DNA from: Aedoeadaptatus nemausensis
Lineage (GTDB): Bacteria; Bacillota; Clostridia; Tissierellales; Peptoniphilaceae
Direction: 5' to 3'
NCBI RefSeq assembly: GCF_903819165.1
Contig: NZ_CAIJCS010000016.1
Location: 1 to 64,000 of the forward strand
DNA length: 64,000 nucleotides
The notes beneath the pieces are model-generated. The model made no database searches. It was not told the DNA's origin and saw only the letters and a list, made by a program, of their open reading frames with translations. Positions 16,781-28,797 of the stretch are shown here, in pieces (positions within the stretch are counted from its first letter, which is position 1; each line of letters starts with the position of its first letter). Made by a program: the position numbers and the translations under genes.

Positions 16781-16803
16781 GGATCTACCTCCTATTTCGT
16801 TTT

Positions 16804-16809
16804 ATTATA
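16804..16809 (-). promoter_or_regulatory. -10 element of guaA
   Basis: TATAAT on the minus strand 24 nt before the guaA ATG. No purine-riboswitch-like leader fits in this space, so guaA here is not riboswitch controlled. Confidence 0.5.
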
Positions 16810-16906
16810 GCATAATCCTTTTCTCTCATGGATCGGATCCTTCTGTGGCGCGCCCTTAAATTTATGGTATACTATGTTTAATATATTATTTTAAGGGAGG
16901 TGTCTT

Positions 16907-17464
16907 ATGTCGAGGAAGTTTTCCGGCCATAAAATCCGCGTGATGCGTAAAGAGCTCGGCATGAGTATTAAGGAATTGGCCGATGCGGCCGATCTTTCAA
17001 CCGGCCTCATCAGCCAGATCGAACGGGATCTCGTGTCCCCTTCCGTCAATGCCATGCTTCGCATCGTCGATGCTTTGCACACGACCATGGGCGATTTTTT
17101 CGACGATGTCCCCTCGCACAAACGCCCGGTCATCTATCGCTGCGGGGAGCACAAGATGATCGACGAAAAGGAAATGCATCGAAGGGTGCGCGTGCTCTCG
17201 CCGCCGAAACATATTCACTACCAGGTGGTGGAGATGCGTTTTGAGCCCACGAAGAATTGGGAAGATGCCGTCTTATCCAGCCACGAAGGGCAAGAGTTCG
17301 GTTTCGTCCTCTCCGGCAGCCTTACCGTCGTCATCGACGATATTCCCTACGATATTCAATCCGGCGACAGTATCGCCTTCGATGCCACCTCGCTGCATAC
17401 TTACATCAACACCTCCGAGGAACCGTGCCTCGCCCTTTGGACGTACACCGTGCCCATGTATTAA
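16907..17464 (+). CDS. XRE family regulator with C-terminal cupin domain
   Basis: 185 residues. A helix-turn-helix of the XRE/Cro type occupies residues ~8-62 (IRVMRKELGMSIKELADAADLSTGLISQIERD) and a single cupin barrel ~105-180 (SSHEGQEFGFVLSGSLTVV, then YDIQSGDSIAFDATSLHTY). This architecture is shared by regulators such as PuuR/SutR-like proteins that sense small metabolites. AGGGAGG precedes the ATG. A TATACT box lies at about 16867. It is divergent from guaA, and both are bounded by their own terminators, so the target could be itself or guaA; the ligand is unknown. Confidence 0.88.
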   Translation: MSRKFSGHKIRVMRKELGMSIKELADAADLSTGLISQIERDLVSPSVNAMLRIVDALHTTMGDFFDDVPSHKRPVIYRCGEHKMIDEKEMHRRVRVLSPPKHIHYQVVEMRFEPTKNWEDAVLSSHEGQEFGFVLSGSLTVVIDDIPYDIQSGDSIAFDATSLHTYINTSEEPCLALWTYTVPMY

Positions 17465-17469
17465 ATAAA

Positions 17470-17494
17470 AACAGGTTCACTTTGTAGAGTGAAC

Positions 17495-17504
<10 letters not shown>
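17470..17504. terminator. Bidirectional terminator between the XRE-cupin and Nudix genes
   Basis: AGGTTCACT / AGTGAACCT stem with T runs on both strands. The Nudix stop codon lies inside the hairpin. Confidence 0.85.
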
Positions 17505-21686
<4,182 letters not shown>

Positions 21687-21692
21687 AATTCC

Positions 21693-21779
21693 TCCTATAA
21701 AACAAAAAATTGGTTCTCCCGAAAGACAACCAATATAAAAAACCTATAATCCCTCCCGCTGTGAGGGGTGTTTTCTTTT
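21693..21779 (-). promoter_or_regulatory. glnN leader with terminator-like hairpin (candidate attenuator)
   Basis: In the ~90-nt transcript leader a CCCTC-ACAGCGG-GAGGG hairpin is followed by ATTGGTT / AACCAAT, whose stem runs straight into TTTTTTG. This has the shape of an intrinsic terminator ahead of a gene. ANTAR-type antiterminators recognise hairpins with A1 and G4 in the loop, as ACAGCGG would offer, and control nitrogen genes in Clostridia. The identification is inference. Confidence 0.45.
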
Positions 21780-21808
21780 ATAATAGTCAATACACTTTTT
21801 GATGTCAA
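21780..21808 (-). promoter_or_regulatory. Promoter of the glnN-pyrG-nudix operon
   Basis: On the minus strand TTGACA, 17 nt, TATTAT. Near-consensus sigma-A promoter. Confidence 0.75.
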
Positions 21809-21856
21809 GAATGAGAGCGTGATTTTACAAAGGAGAGCAAAATTTTGAAGTCCTTC

Positions 21857-21884
21857 TTGACAAGTTTTTTCCAACTTGTATAAT
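21857..21884 (+). promoter_or_regulatory. Promoter of proS
   Basis: TTGACA, 16 nt, TATAAT: both hexamers are perfect. It lies directly upstream of the T-box leader and back to back with the glnN promoter. Confidence 0.85.
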
Positions 21885-21896
21885 GGATGTGTATTC

Positions 21897-22106
21897 TTAA
21901 GACGCTGAAGGAGAAAAGTACGTACCTCACCATGACAGGGAATCGAATCCACCGATTGAAAGGTTCGAGCATGGCACCCTACGGAATCCCGCTCCGGAGT
22001 CGCTCATAAACTGAGCCGTTCATCACGTTACGATGTTAAGAACATCTTTTGATGTTGAATTTGGGTGGTACCACGGTTTTTCGTCCCAGAAAAACCGTGG
22101 TTTTTT
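21897..22106 (+). promoter_or_regulatory. T-box riboswitch of proS
   Basis: About 210-nt leader. The T-box core TGGGTGGTACCACGG is at about 22062-22076; the ACC in it pairs with tRNA in the antiterminator, and the competing terminator is ACCACGGTTTTTC / GAAAAACCGTGG followed by T7 (ending ~22106). In stem I a GGAG-AAAAGTA-CGTA strand faces TACG-GAATCCCG-CTCC, giving a specifier loop that contains CCC followed by G, a proline codon, consistent with the downstream prolyl-tRNA synthetase. Uncharged tRNA-Pro should promote readthrough. The exact specifier frame was assigned by eye. Confidence 0.88.
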
Positions 22107-22125
22107 TATAGTCTAGGAGGATAAA

Positions 22126-23574
22126 ATGGCTAAAGACAAAGAAAAATTTGTAAGAGAGATTACATCCCGCGACGACGATTTCGCACAATGGTACACCGAC
22201 GTCGTCTTAAAGGCCGAAATGGCCGACTACGCACCGGTGCGCGGCTGCATGATCATCCGCCCCTACGGTTTCGCCGTTTGGGAAAGAATTAAAGAAGAGG
22301 CCGACCGCCGCTTTAAGGCTACGGGCCACACCAATGCCTACTTCCCCATGCTCATTCCCGAGCACTTACTTCAAAAAGAAGTGGATCACTTCGACGGCTT
22401 CGCTCCGGAAGTTCTTTGGGTAACCCACGGCGGCGACGAAGAATTGGCAGAACGCCTTATCGTACGTCCTACATCGGAAACCATCATCAACACCATGTAC
22501 TCCAAATGGGTACAAACCTACCGCGACCTTCCCATTTTAATCAACCAATGGTGTTCCGTTTTCCGTTGGGAAAAGACGACCCGTCCCTTCTTAAGAACCG
22601 TCGAATTCTTATGGCAAGAGGGCCACACGGTTCACGAAACCTATGAAGACGCTCAAGAAGAAACTTTGAGAATGCACGAAATTTATCGCCAAGTTATCGA
22701 AGATGAAATGGCCGTTCCCGTTATCTTAGGTAAGAAGAGCGATTCCGAGCGTTTCGCAGGCGCCGACGCTACTTATACTTTGGAAGCCATGATGCACGAC
22801 GGCAAAGCCCTTCAATCGGGTACGAGCCACAACTTGGGACAAAACTTCGCTAAAATGTTCGACATTCAGTTCCAAGACAGAGAAGGCAAACTCGCCACGG
22901 CATGGACCACGAGCTGGGGCATTTCTACCCGCTTAATCGGCGGTCTCATTATGGTCCACGGCGACGACCGCGGCATGGTTATGCCGCCCCACGTAGCGCC
23001 CACGCAAGTTATTATCGTTCCCATCGCCCTCCACAAGGAAGGTGTACAGGAAAAGGCGCAAGAACTTTACGATTCCCTAAACGGACGCTTTACCGTCAAG
23101 CTCGACGACCGGACAGAATACAGCCCGGGCTGGAAGTTCAACCAATGGGAGCTTAAAGGCGTGCCCCTACGTATCGAAATCGGACCGAAAGATATCGAAA
23201 AGAATCAAGTGGTCTTCGTCCGTCGGGATACCAACGAAAAGATCTTCGTTCCCATGGAAAACCTCGCCGATCAAGTGGACGAAATGCTGGAAACCATTCA
23301 AAAGGATATGTTCCAAGCGGCGAAAAAACGCATGGAAGAAAATACCTTTACGGTTAAAAACTTCGACGAATTCAAGGAAAGAATGGCCGCAGGCAATCCC
23401 TTCTTAAAAGGCATGTGGTGCGGCGACGAAGAATGCGAAGCCGAAATCAAAGACGAAACTACGGCTACCATTCGCTGCATCCCCTTCGACGATAAACAAG
23501 AAGAGATCGACACGGTCTGTGTTCACTGCGGAAAACCGGCAAAACACATGGTCTATTACGCAAAAGCATATTAA
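22126..23574 (+). CDS. proS: Prolyl-tRNA synthetase (short, eukaryote/archaeon-like type)
   Basis: 482 residues, the short ProRS class without the ~180-residue editing insertion of the E. coli type. Charges tRNA-Pro with proline. Class II motifs are visible: GCMIIRPYGFAVWERI (motif 1 region), QWCSVFRWEKTTRPFLRTVEF (motif 2), and TSWGISTRLIGGLIMVHGDD (motif 3). The anticodon-binding domain covers ~285-390; the C-terminal zinc-binding tail has Cys pairs CGDEEC and CVHC. GGAGG precedes the ATG. It is expressed alone from a perfect promoter through a T-box leader and ends at a terminator. Confidence 0.96.
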   Translation: MAKDKEKFVREITSRDDDFAQWYTDVVLKAEMADYAPVRGCMIIRPYGFAVWERIKEEADRRFKATGHTNAYFPMLIPEHLLQKEVDHFDGFAPEVLWVTHGGDEELAERLIVRPTSETIINTMYSKWVQTYRDLPILINQWCSVFRWEKTTRPFLRTVEFLWQEGHTVHETYEDAQEETLRMHEIYRQVIEDEMAVPVILGKKSDSERFAGADATYTLEAMMHDGKALQSGTSHNLGQNFAKMFDIQFQDREGKLATAWTTSWGISTRLIGGLIMVHGDDRGMVMPPHVAPTQVIIVPIALHKEGVQEKAQELYDSLNGRFTVKLDDRTEYSPGWKFNQWELKGVPLRIEIGPKDIEKNQVVFVRRDTNEKIFVPMENLADQVDEMLETIQKDMFQAAKKRMEENTFTVKNFDEFKERMAAGNPFLKGMWCGDEECEAEIKDETTATIRCIPFDDKQEEIDTVCVHCGKPAKHMVYYAKAY

Positions 23575-23577
23575 AAA

Positions 23578-23604
23578 AACAGGCTCTCGGGCCTGTTTTT
23601 TATT
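23578..23604. terminator. Bidirectional terminator after proS
   Basis: ACAGGC-TCTCGG-GCCTGT hairpin with T runs on both strands, shared with the convergent gene. Confidence 0.9.
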
Positions 23605-24970
23605 GCGATGACTTCCTTTGGCGATTAAATTCTTTCTCTTTTTTGTAGATCGCCCATTTATTGCCGAGACTTCCCCCGCTCTTTTTAAAGATTTCGGCGA
23701 CGGCGGCTAAAAAGAAGCCGACGGCAATGTAGCGGAATGGCAGGAGACTTTGGGCGTAGCGGTCGAAGACGTAGGCGTAGGCGTACATGTACACCTGAAG
23801 GCCATAGGCGAAGAGGAGAAATACAACCTCCGCTACGGTGCGCCGTGCGATAATGGCGGCGGGAAGAGCGGCGAGAGCCAGATAAAAATCCACATGGCGG
23901 CCCCATTCGATGGCGCTTTTCGTGTGGGGAACCACCTCATCCCAGTAGAAGGTCTTGTAGAGCATGCTCTTAGGCTTCAAATAAAGATAGCTTCTGATCA
24001 TGGACTCCCGGTCATTCTTCCACCAATACTTCATGCGGGCACGGGCCTTGGCCTCGTCGGTGCGCATAAAAATATAGCGTTTATGTTTTTCCGAAAAGTT
24101 CCCATTCTCATCTCGCAAGTTCTCATATTTTTCCTCTACCGCCTGAATAAGCTGATCCCTATTAAAGGCTTCTTCATCTTCCGGGTAACCTTCCCCTTGA
24201 TAAGTGCCGAGGAGAAGGGGATTGCCGATGCCGTAAGTAGCGGGAATAAATTCTTTAAAATGATAATAGTTTCGCACCGACCAGGGAACGACAAAGCAGG
24301 ATATTAAGAACAAGCTTAAAAAGCATTGGCCGTAGAGCCTGGCGCTCGGGTATTTCTTCGCCCATAAATAGGGAATGGGCAGAATAAAGTAAACGGAGGC
24401 GTGGGCTTTCAGCATAAAGGCCAAAAAGGCTGCGGAAAACACCATAAAGTAACTCGCCCAATCTTGATTTTCTCCCAGACGGAAAAGGCTGTATAGATAA
24501 AAACAGGTAAGGAACAAAAAGGGCGTCTCCGTCAAAATTAAATTATCCTGCCAGGCGAAGTCCGGCGTAAAAAACAAAAGCATGGGAACAATAGCCGCCC
24601 ATTTCGGTGCCTTTAAATCGATAGCGAGATAAGTAAACCATGCTGCCAAAGAGCCTAAAAGACACCAAAAGAGCTTTAATCCCAGCCACATACCGTAGCC
24701 TTCCCCTAAAAGTGCCACGAAACCTCCTATTAAGACGGGAAGCCCCGGCATGATCTGGGCGCTGATAACGCCGTGCATGGTAATGGCTCCCGTATGATAA
24801 AAGGTTATCCCGGCTTTAATGTAACTTGCGTCGTCGCTTTGAAGTCCGTAGTCCGCTCCTAAGCGAGACATCATAAAAAGCCGCTCGAAAAAAAGAAGCC
24901 ACAATATAATAAGGGCGAGCCAATGCTCTTCGAAAAATCCTTTTTTCCTATTTGGGAAAACTTTTCCCAT
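23600..24970 (-). CDS. Multi-pass membrane protein, probable GT-C fold glycosyltransferase
   Basis: 456 residues with ten or more hydrophobic segments. The first extracytoplasmic loop carries GLQSDDASYIKAG, an acidic motif in the place where GT-C enzymes (ArnT/PMT/GT83-like) bind the metal and polyprenyl-phosphate sugar. A long soluble segment (~255-345, GEGYPEDEEAFNRDQLIQAV region) sits between the last membrane helices, followed by basic residues at the C terminus. It probably transfers a sugar from a lipid carrier to an envelope acceptor; donor and acceptor are unknown. GAGGAGGTGA precedes the ATG. Single gene, divergent from the F420-ligase-like gene. Confidence 0.78.
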   Translation of the reverse strand: MGKVFPNRKKGFFEEHWLALIILWLLFFERLFMMSRLGADYGLQSDDASYIKAGITFYHTGAITMHGVISAQIMPGLPVLIGGFVALLGEGYGMWLGLKLFWCLLGSLAAWFTYLAIDLKAPKWAAIVPMLLFFTPDFAWQDNLILTETPFLFLTCFYLYSLFRLGENQDWASYFMVFSAAFLAFMLKAHASVYFILPIPYLWAKKYPSARLYGQCFLSLFLISCFVVPWSVRNYYHFKEFIPATYGIGNPLLLGTYQGEGYPEDEEAFNRDQLIQAVEEKYENLRDENGNFSEKHKRYIFMRTDEAKARARMKYWWKNDRESMIRSYLYLKPKSMLYKTFYWDEVVPHTKSAIEWGRHVDFYLALAALPAAIIARRTVAEVVFLLFAYGLQVYMYAYAYVFDRYAQSLLPFRYIAVGFFLAAVAEIFKKSGGSLGNKWAIYKKEKEFNRQRKSSQ

Positions 24971-25090
24971 TTACTTCACCTCCTCGTGGGTTTTTCTGTA
25001 TTTTATGCTATTTATAATACCACCTTTTGGGAAAATATGATAGAATAGGAAGGTAGTTTTAACTTCAGTATGAAAGAGGCGATACAGAAC

Positions 25091-26272
25091 ATGAAGCGTT
25101 ATATTGGAACAACGACCCGAGGTATTCGACTCCCCATCGTCAAAAAAGGTGACGATTTAGTGGAGGTCGTCTTCGATTCGGTCAAAAATGCCATCGAATC
25201 CGAAAATATCACAGTACATGACAAAGATGTTATCTGCATTACGGAATCTTTGCTCGCCCGCAGCCAAGGCAATTACGCCACCTGCGACGATATTGCAAAA
25301 AATGTCGCCGATAAATTCGACGATTCCTTCGGCGTCGTTTTTCCGATCCTCTCCAGAAACCGCTTTTCCACTGTCTTAAAAGGTCTGGCTAAGAGCGGAA
25401 GAAAGCTCCATATTCTCCTGAGTTTCCCCTCCGACGAGGTAGGAAACCATTTAATGGATGAAAACAAACTTTACGGCACGGGCATTAATCCCTACCGCGA
25501 CGTGATCACCGAGGCGGAATACCGCGAATACTTCGGTGAAGAAGTAAAACACGAATTCACAGGCATCGATTATGTAAAACTTTACAAAGAAATCGCGCCC
25601 AATAGTGAAATTTACTTCTCCAACGATCCCCGCGCCATTCTCTCCTACACGAAAGATGTGCTCGTAGCGAGCATTCACACCCGTGAAGCTATTAAGCGGG
25701 AACTTAAGGATAACGGCGCCAATCTCGTCTACGGTCTAGACGATATTTTGGCGGAACCCACCGACGCTCACGGATACAATGAAGCGTACGGCCTTCTCGG
25801 CAGCAATATGTCCGGCCCCGAATCCATTAAGCTCTTCCCCCGCGACGGCAAGCCTTTCGTCGACGCCGTTCAAAAGCGTTTAAACGAATACTTCGACAAT
25901 CATTTCGAAGTTATGATCTACGGCGACGGCGCTTTTAAAGATCCCATCGGAAAAATTTGGGAACTGGCGGATCCGGTGGTCTCCCCGGCCTACACCGACG
26001 GATTGAAAGGCACACCCAGTGAACTTAAGATGAAGTATCTCGCCGATACGGAACTTAAAGATTTAAGCACGGAAGAAATGGAAAAGGTCCTCATCGATCG
26101 CATCCACGAAAAAGATGTGGATCTCCTCGGAAAAGACGAAACCTTGGGCACCACTCCGAGACGTCTTACCGACCTTTTAGGTTCTCTCGCCGATTTAACC
26201 TCCGGCAGCGGCGACAAGGGCACGCCCGTCGTCATGGTACAAGGTTATTTCGACAATTACGCCGACAACTAA
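25091..26272 (+). CDS. Coenzyme F420-0:L-glutamate ligase family protein
   Basis: 393 residues. The N-terminal RYIGTTTRGIRLPIVKKGDDL, VICITESLLARSQGNYA and LHILLSFPSDEVGN segments match the CofE/FbiB-like glutamate ligase family. In Firmicutes this longer form (about 400 residues) occurs without F420 biosynthesis and its reaction is not established; addition of glutamate or another amino acid to a small molecule is a reasonable guess. The ATG at 25091 (MKRYIGT) is preferred to one 21 nt upstream because the family starts at this motif and an AGAGG lies in front of it. Single gene with a strong terminator. No other F420 gene is in the window. Confidence 0.85.
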   Translation: MKRYIGTTTRGIRLPIVKKGDDLVEVVFDSVKNAIESENITVHDKDVICITESLLARSQGNYATCDDIAKNVADKFDDSFGVVFPILSRNRFSTVLKGLAKSGRKLHILLSFPSDEVGNHLMDENKLYGTGINPYRDVITEAEYREYFGEEVKHEFTGIDYVKLYKEIAPNSEIYFSNDPRAILSYTKDVLVASIHTREAIKRELKDNGANLVYGLDDILAEPTDAHGYNEAYGLLGSNMSGPESIKLFPRDGKPFVDAVQKRLNEYFDNHFEVMIYGDGAFKDPIGKIWELADPVVSPAYTDGLKGTPSELKMKYLADTELKDLSTEEMEKVLIDRIHEKDVDLLGKDETLGTTPRRLTDLLGSLADLTSGSGDKGTPVVMVQGYFDNYADN

Positions 26273-26290
26273 TTCCAACTGAATAAGAGA

Positions 26291-26317
26291 AACCGCGGAA
26301 CATCCGCGGTTTTTTCT
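26291..26317 (+). terminator. Terminator of the F420-ligase-like gene
   Basis: AACCGCGGA-ACA-TCCGCGGTT followed by T residues. Confidence 0.9.
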
Positions 26318-26334
26318 TAAAGTATCGCTTCTAT

Positions 26335-26360
26335 TACCTCCCTACGGGGAGGTTTTTTTG
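26335..26360 (+). terminator. Second, back-up terminator
   Basis: ACCTCC-CTACG-GGGAGGT followed by seven T residues, 20 nt after the first. Confidence 0.8.
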
Positions 26361-26365
26361 TTCCA

Positions 26366-26393
26366 TGAAAAAACCCGCCATAGGGCGGGTCTT
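26366..26393 (-). terminator. Terminator of the CC/Se-motif gene
   Basis: On the minus strand GACCCGCC-CTAT-GGCGGGTT followed by T residues, directly after the stop codon. Confidence 0.85.
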
Positions 26394-26697
26394 AATATTC
26401 CATTTCGGCGTTAGCGACGAAGAGCCGCGTATAGCCTAAAAAGCGTTCGCAGTCGATTCGAATCGTATCGCTGTCCACATTGGTGTAATAGGGAAAGTAC
26501 ACGTCGATTCCCTCGTAAACCTGCTTTTTATAAATATCCTGTTCCTTCTTCGGCTCACCCTTGGAGACGGATTCGTTAATCACGCCAGGAAAGCCGCAAC
26601 AGGGCTGCTCTAAAGTGTCCACGGAAATGGCATGAATTTTTTTCTTCTTTAGATAGGCCAGTGCTTTTTCACTTACCTCAACTTTGGTTCCTTGCAT
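26392..26697 (-). CDS. CC/Se motif family protein (cysteine form)
   Basis: 101 residues. TKVEVSEKALAYLKKKKIHAIS followed by a strand and LEQPCCGFPG gives the vicinal Cys-Cys motif for which the family is named; selenoprotein members have Sec at one of these positions. A third Cys lies in RIDCERFLGY. The overall pattern resembles an IscA/HesB-like fold. Function is unknown; a thiol redox or metal/selenium-handling role is usually guessed. The ATG at 26697 is used because AGGGAG is 7 nt upstream; a GTG five codons earlier overlaps that site. No TGA is present at the motif, so no selenocysteine is needed. Single gene. Confidence 0.75.
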   Translation of the reverse strand: MQGTKVEVSEKALAYLKKKKIHAISVDTLEQPCCGFPGVINESVSKGEPKKEQDIYKKQVYEGIDVYFPYYTNVDSDTIRIDCERFLGYTRLFVANAEMEY

Positions 26698-26882
26698 GGT
26701 CTTCTCCCTCACATCATAGTTTTCACTTCGCCTAATAAATACCCTTATATTTATAGAGTAGTTATCGAAAACAGGATAACTTATTTTGGAATATTTTTAT
26801 GCTCTTAAGTAAGGGCCATCTCCCATAGTGTAAGTTGCTAAAAATACGGATTTTGTTCATATTGTAAATAAAAGAGAGGAGA

Positions 26883-28016
26883 TTATAATTTGATACTATA
26901 GTCTACCATTTCGCGATAGCCTTTATTAGTATCGAACTTCCTAAGTAAATTCTTGATTTTTTCTTGTGCAATAATTTCCTTAAAGCCCATATTGTCAGTT
27001 ACTGCGAATAAATAAGAGCGAGCAATCATATCATCACTTCTAGTTGGATTCGTGGATAATAATAAATTTTCATCAAGCCAATCATCTATTTGATTAAAGA
27101 ACTCATCGCCTCTTATTTTAAAGGATTTTTCCTTGCTCTCTATTAGTAGGTTGAGTAATTTTTCTACATATTGACTAGCGAGTTTCAAGTTATTATCTTC
27201 AATATAATGAGTTGCCAAGGATAAATAGAAGTTTAAAACGATAGAAATATTTATTTCAATAAGATTAAAAGTTTCTAATAAATCCTCTACTCTCTCCAAT
27301 GTTTCGACCCAATCGTCATCATGCAAACTACTCTTCATCATAAGAAGGGTGATTAAATCAATTATGTTCTTATAAATCATTACTTGAAGTTTTTGATCTA
27401 CTTCATTTTCCTTCTTCGTTTTTAAATAAGCTGAAGCCACTAAACAATCTTTTGATATAGATAGCATGTCCGAAGATGGCAAAATATTTAATGCTTCTTC
27501 TGGTTTTCCTAAACTAATTAAACAGGCTGCCCTCAAGCTCAATGATTGTTCTTTTAGTATAGGATCTTTAGAATGCTCGCACACTCTTTTTAGTATATTA
27601 TTTGCGTATTCTAGATATTCTTCTTTCTTGGTAGTGTCAGTTGCTAAACCACAATGGTTCAAAATAAACAAGGCCATGTAGTAAAGAAGTTCAAAGCAAG
27701 AATAGTATTGTTTTATTTTGATTTTTATATCTTCCACTATACTATCCATACCTGTATCCGGGACACGACTCTCTAAGTCTATATAAAATTTTTGAATTTG
27801 AGATGAAGATAAATCTGGGTCATATCCTATTAATTCATCCACACTTATATTAAAGAAAGTGGCAAGTTTTGGTAGAAGTAAAATATCTGGATAACTTTGA
27901 CCTGTCTCCCATTTTGATACGGAAGCCTTTGTTACCATCATGAATTCTGCTAATTCTTCCTGAGTTATGCCTCTTTCTTTTCGCTTCTGAAGAATATTTT
28001 CTCCAATTTTTAGCAT
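26883..28016 (-). CDS. XRE family regulator with C-terminal helical repeats
   Basis: 377 residues. The N-terminal XRE helix-turn-helix (residues ~6-62: GENILQKRKERGITQEELAEFMMVTKASVSKWETG) is followed by ~300 residues of helices resembling TPR repeats, as in peptide-responsive or RNPP-like regulators and Clostridial toxin/ABC-linked regulators. AGGAGG precedes the ATG, 13 nt after the permease stop, so it is the last gene of the ABC operon, which it probably controls. The gene is markedly AT-richer than the surrounding core genes, like the rest of this operon, suggesting acquisition as a unit. Confidence 0.85.
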   Translation of the reverse strand: MLKIGENILQKRKERGITQEELAEFMMVTKASVSKWETGQSYPDILLLPKLATFFNISVDELIGYDPDLSSSQIQKFYIDLESRVPDTGMDSIVEDIKIKIKQYYSCFELLYYMALFILNHCGLATDTTKKEEYLEYANNILKRVCEHSKDPILKEQSLSLRAACLISLGKPEEALNILPSSDMLSISKDCLVASAYLKTKKENEVDQKLQVMIYKNIIDLITLLMMKSSLHDDDWVETLERVEDLLETFNLIEINISIVLNFYLSLATHYIEDNNLKLASQYVEKLLNLLIESKEKSFKIRGDEFFNQIDDWLDENLLLSTNPTRSDDMIARSYLFAVTDNMGFKEIIAQEKIKNLLRKFDTNKGYREMVDYSIKL

Positions 28017-28029
28017 GATATTTTACCTC

Positions 28030-28797
28030 CTAACTGATTTGCTTTTTATTTATTACAGCAATCGAAATTACGATACACAGTATAAGCAAAATACTTCCTG
28101 TAATAATCGGTACATAATAGTCATCATATCCAATTCCTTTAATAAGGTTCACAGGCTTTCCTATTAATGCAATCGGCATGTATTTAACAATTTCATCTCG
28201 AATAGATAATACAAGTTGAATCACAATCCCAGCAGTCGTTAATATTAATGTACCTATAACATTTCCTGAAATCACTCCAGCTAATATCTCTAACGATATT
28301 AAAAATAGACCAAATATAAAAGGAAGCAAGGCTGCCATAAGTATATTTCTAATAGGAAATGAAATTCCGAAAAAGTACTTTGTGTAAAAATAAGTGAGTA
28401 TAAATGAGCATATGTAAGCCAAAAACCACAAAATGAAATTGTAAAAAATCTTCGATAGCACAACTTGATACCTTGGCAGTCCCTTAGATAACAAGTTGAT
28501 CAAGGTTCCCTTTTGGAATTCATTTGCCATTTGAGTACTTAATATAATGGCTAATCCAAACATACCTATCTGACTAATATTTTTAAAGAATTGTGTCCAA
28601 GAATCAATTTCTGATGGTGGTGCTACGTTAATATCTATATTTCCTGTCGCTATGGATTGAAGTATCATGGGAGTTAATTTAGCTGTCAAAGGACTTATTA
28701 ACCCGATGAACAAGAACAGGATAAAGGTAGAAGTCATTTTTTTAGTCCTTGTACCTTCAATAGCTTCTTTCTTTAAAAGAGATAAAAATATCCTCAT
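28030..28797 (-). CDS. ABC transporter permease (YxlG-like)
   Basis: 255 residues with six hydrophobic segments, starting with a basic N terminus and TSTFILFLFIGLISPL. This is the ABC-2/YxlG type: a large extracytoplasmic loop after helix 1 (residues ~45-75) and a LINLLSKGLPRYQVVLSKIF coupling region. The ATG overlaps the ATPase stop by 4 nt. With the ATPase and the PLDc_N protein it matches the yxlE-yxlF-yxlG arrangement of B. subtilis, where the complex influences an envelope-stress sigma factor. The substrate is unknown; antimicrobial peptide resistance is one possibility. Confidence 0.85.
   Translation of the reverse strand: MRIFLSLLKKEAIEGTRTKKMTSTFILFLFIGLISPLTAKLTPMILQSIATGNIDINVAPPSEIDSWTQFFKNISQIGMFGLAIILSTQMANEFQKGTLINLLSKGLPRYQVVLSKIFYNFILWFLAYICSFILTYFYTKYFFGISFPIRNILMAALLPFIFGLFLISLEILAGVISGNVIGTLILTTAGIVIQLVLSIRDEIVKYMPIALIGKPVNLIKGIGYDDYYVPIITGSILLILCIVISIAVINKKQIS

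Noticed and set aside
21897-22106. T-box specifier read as serine (TCC)
   Set aside because: TCC directly follows GAA in the loop, but the controlled gene is ProRS and the overlapping CCC is followed by a purine as expected, so proline is favoured.
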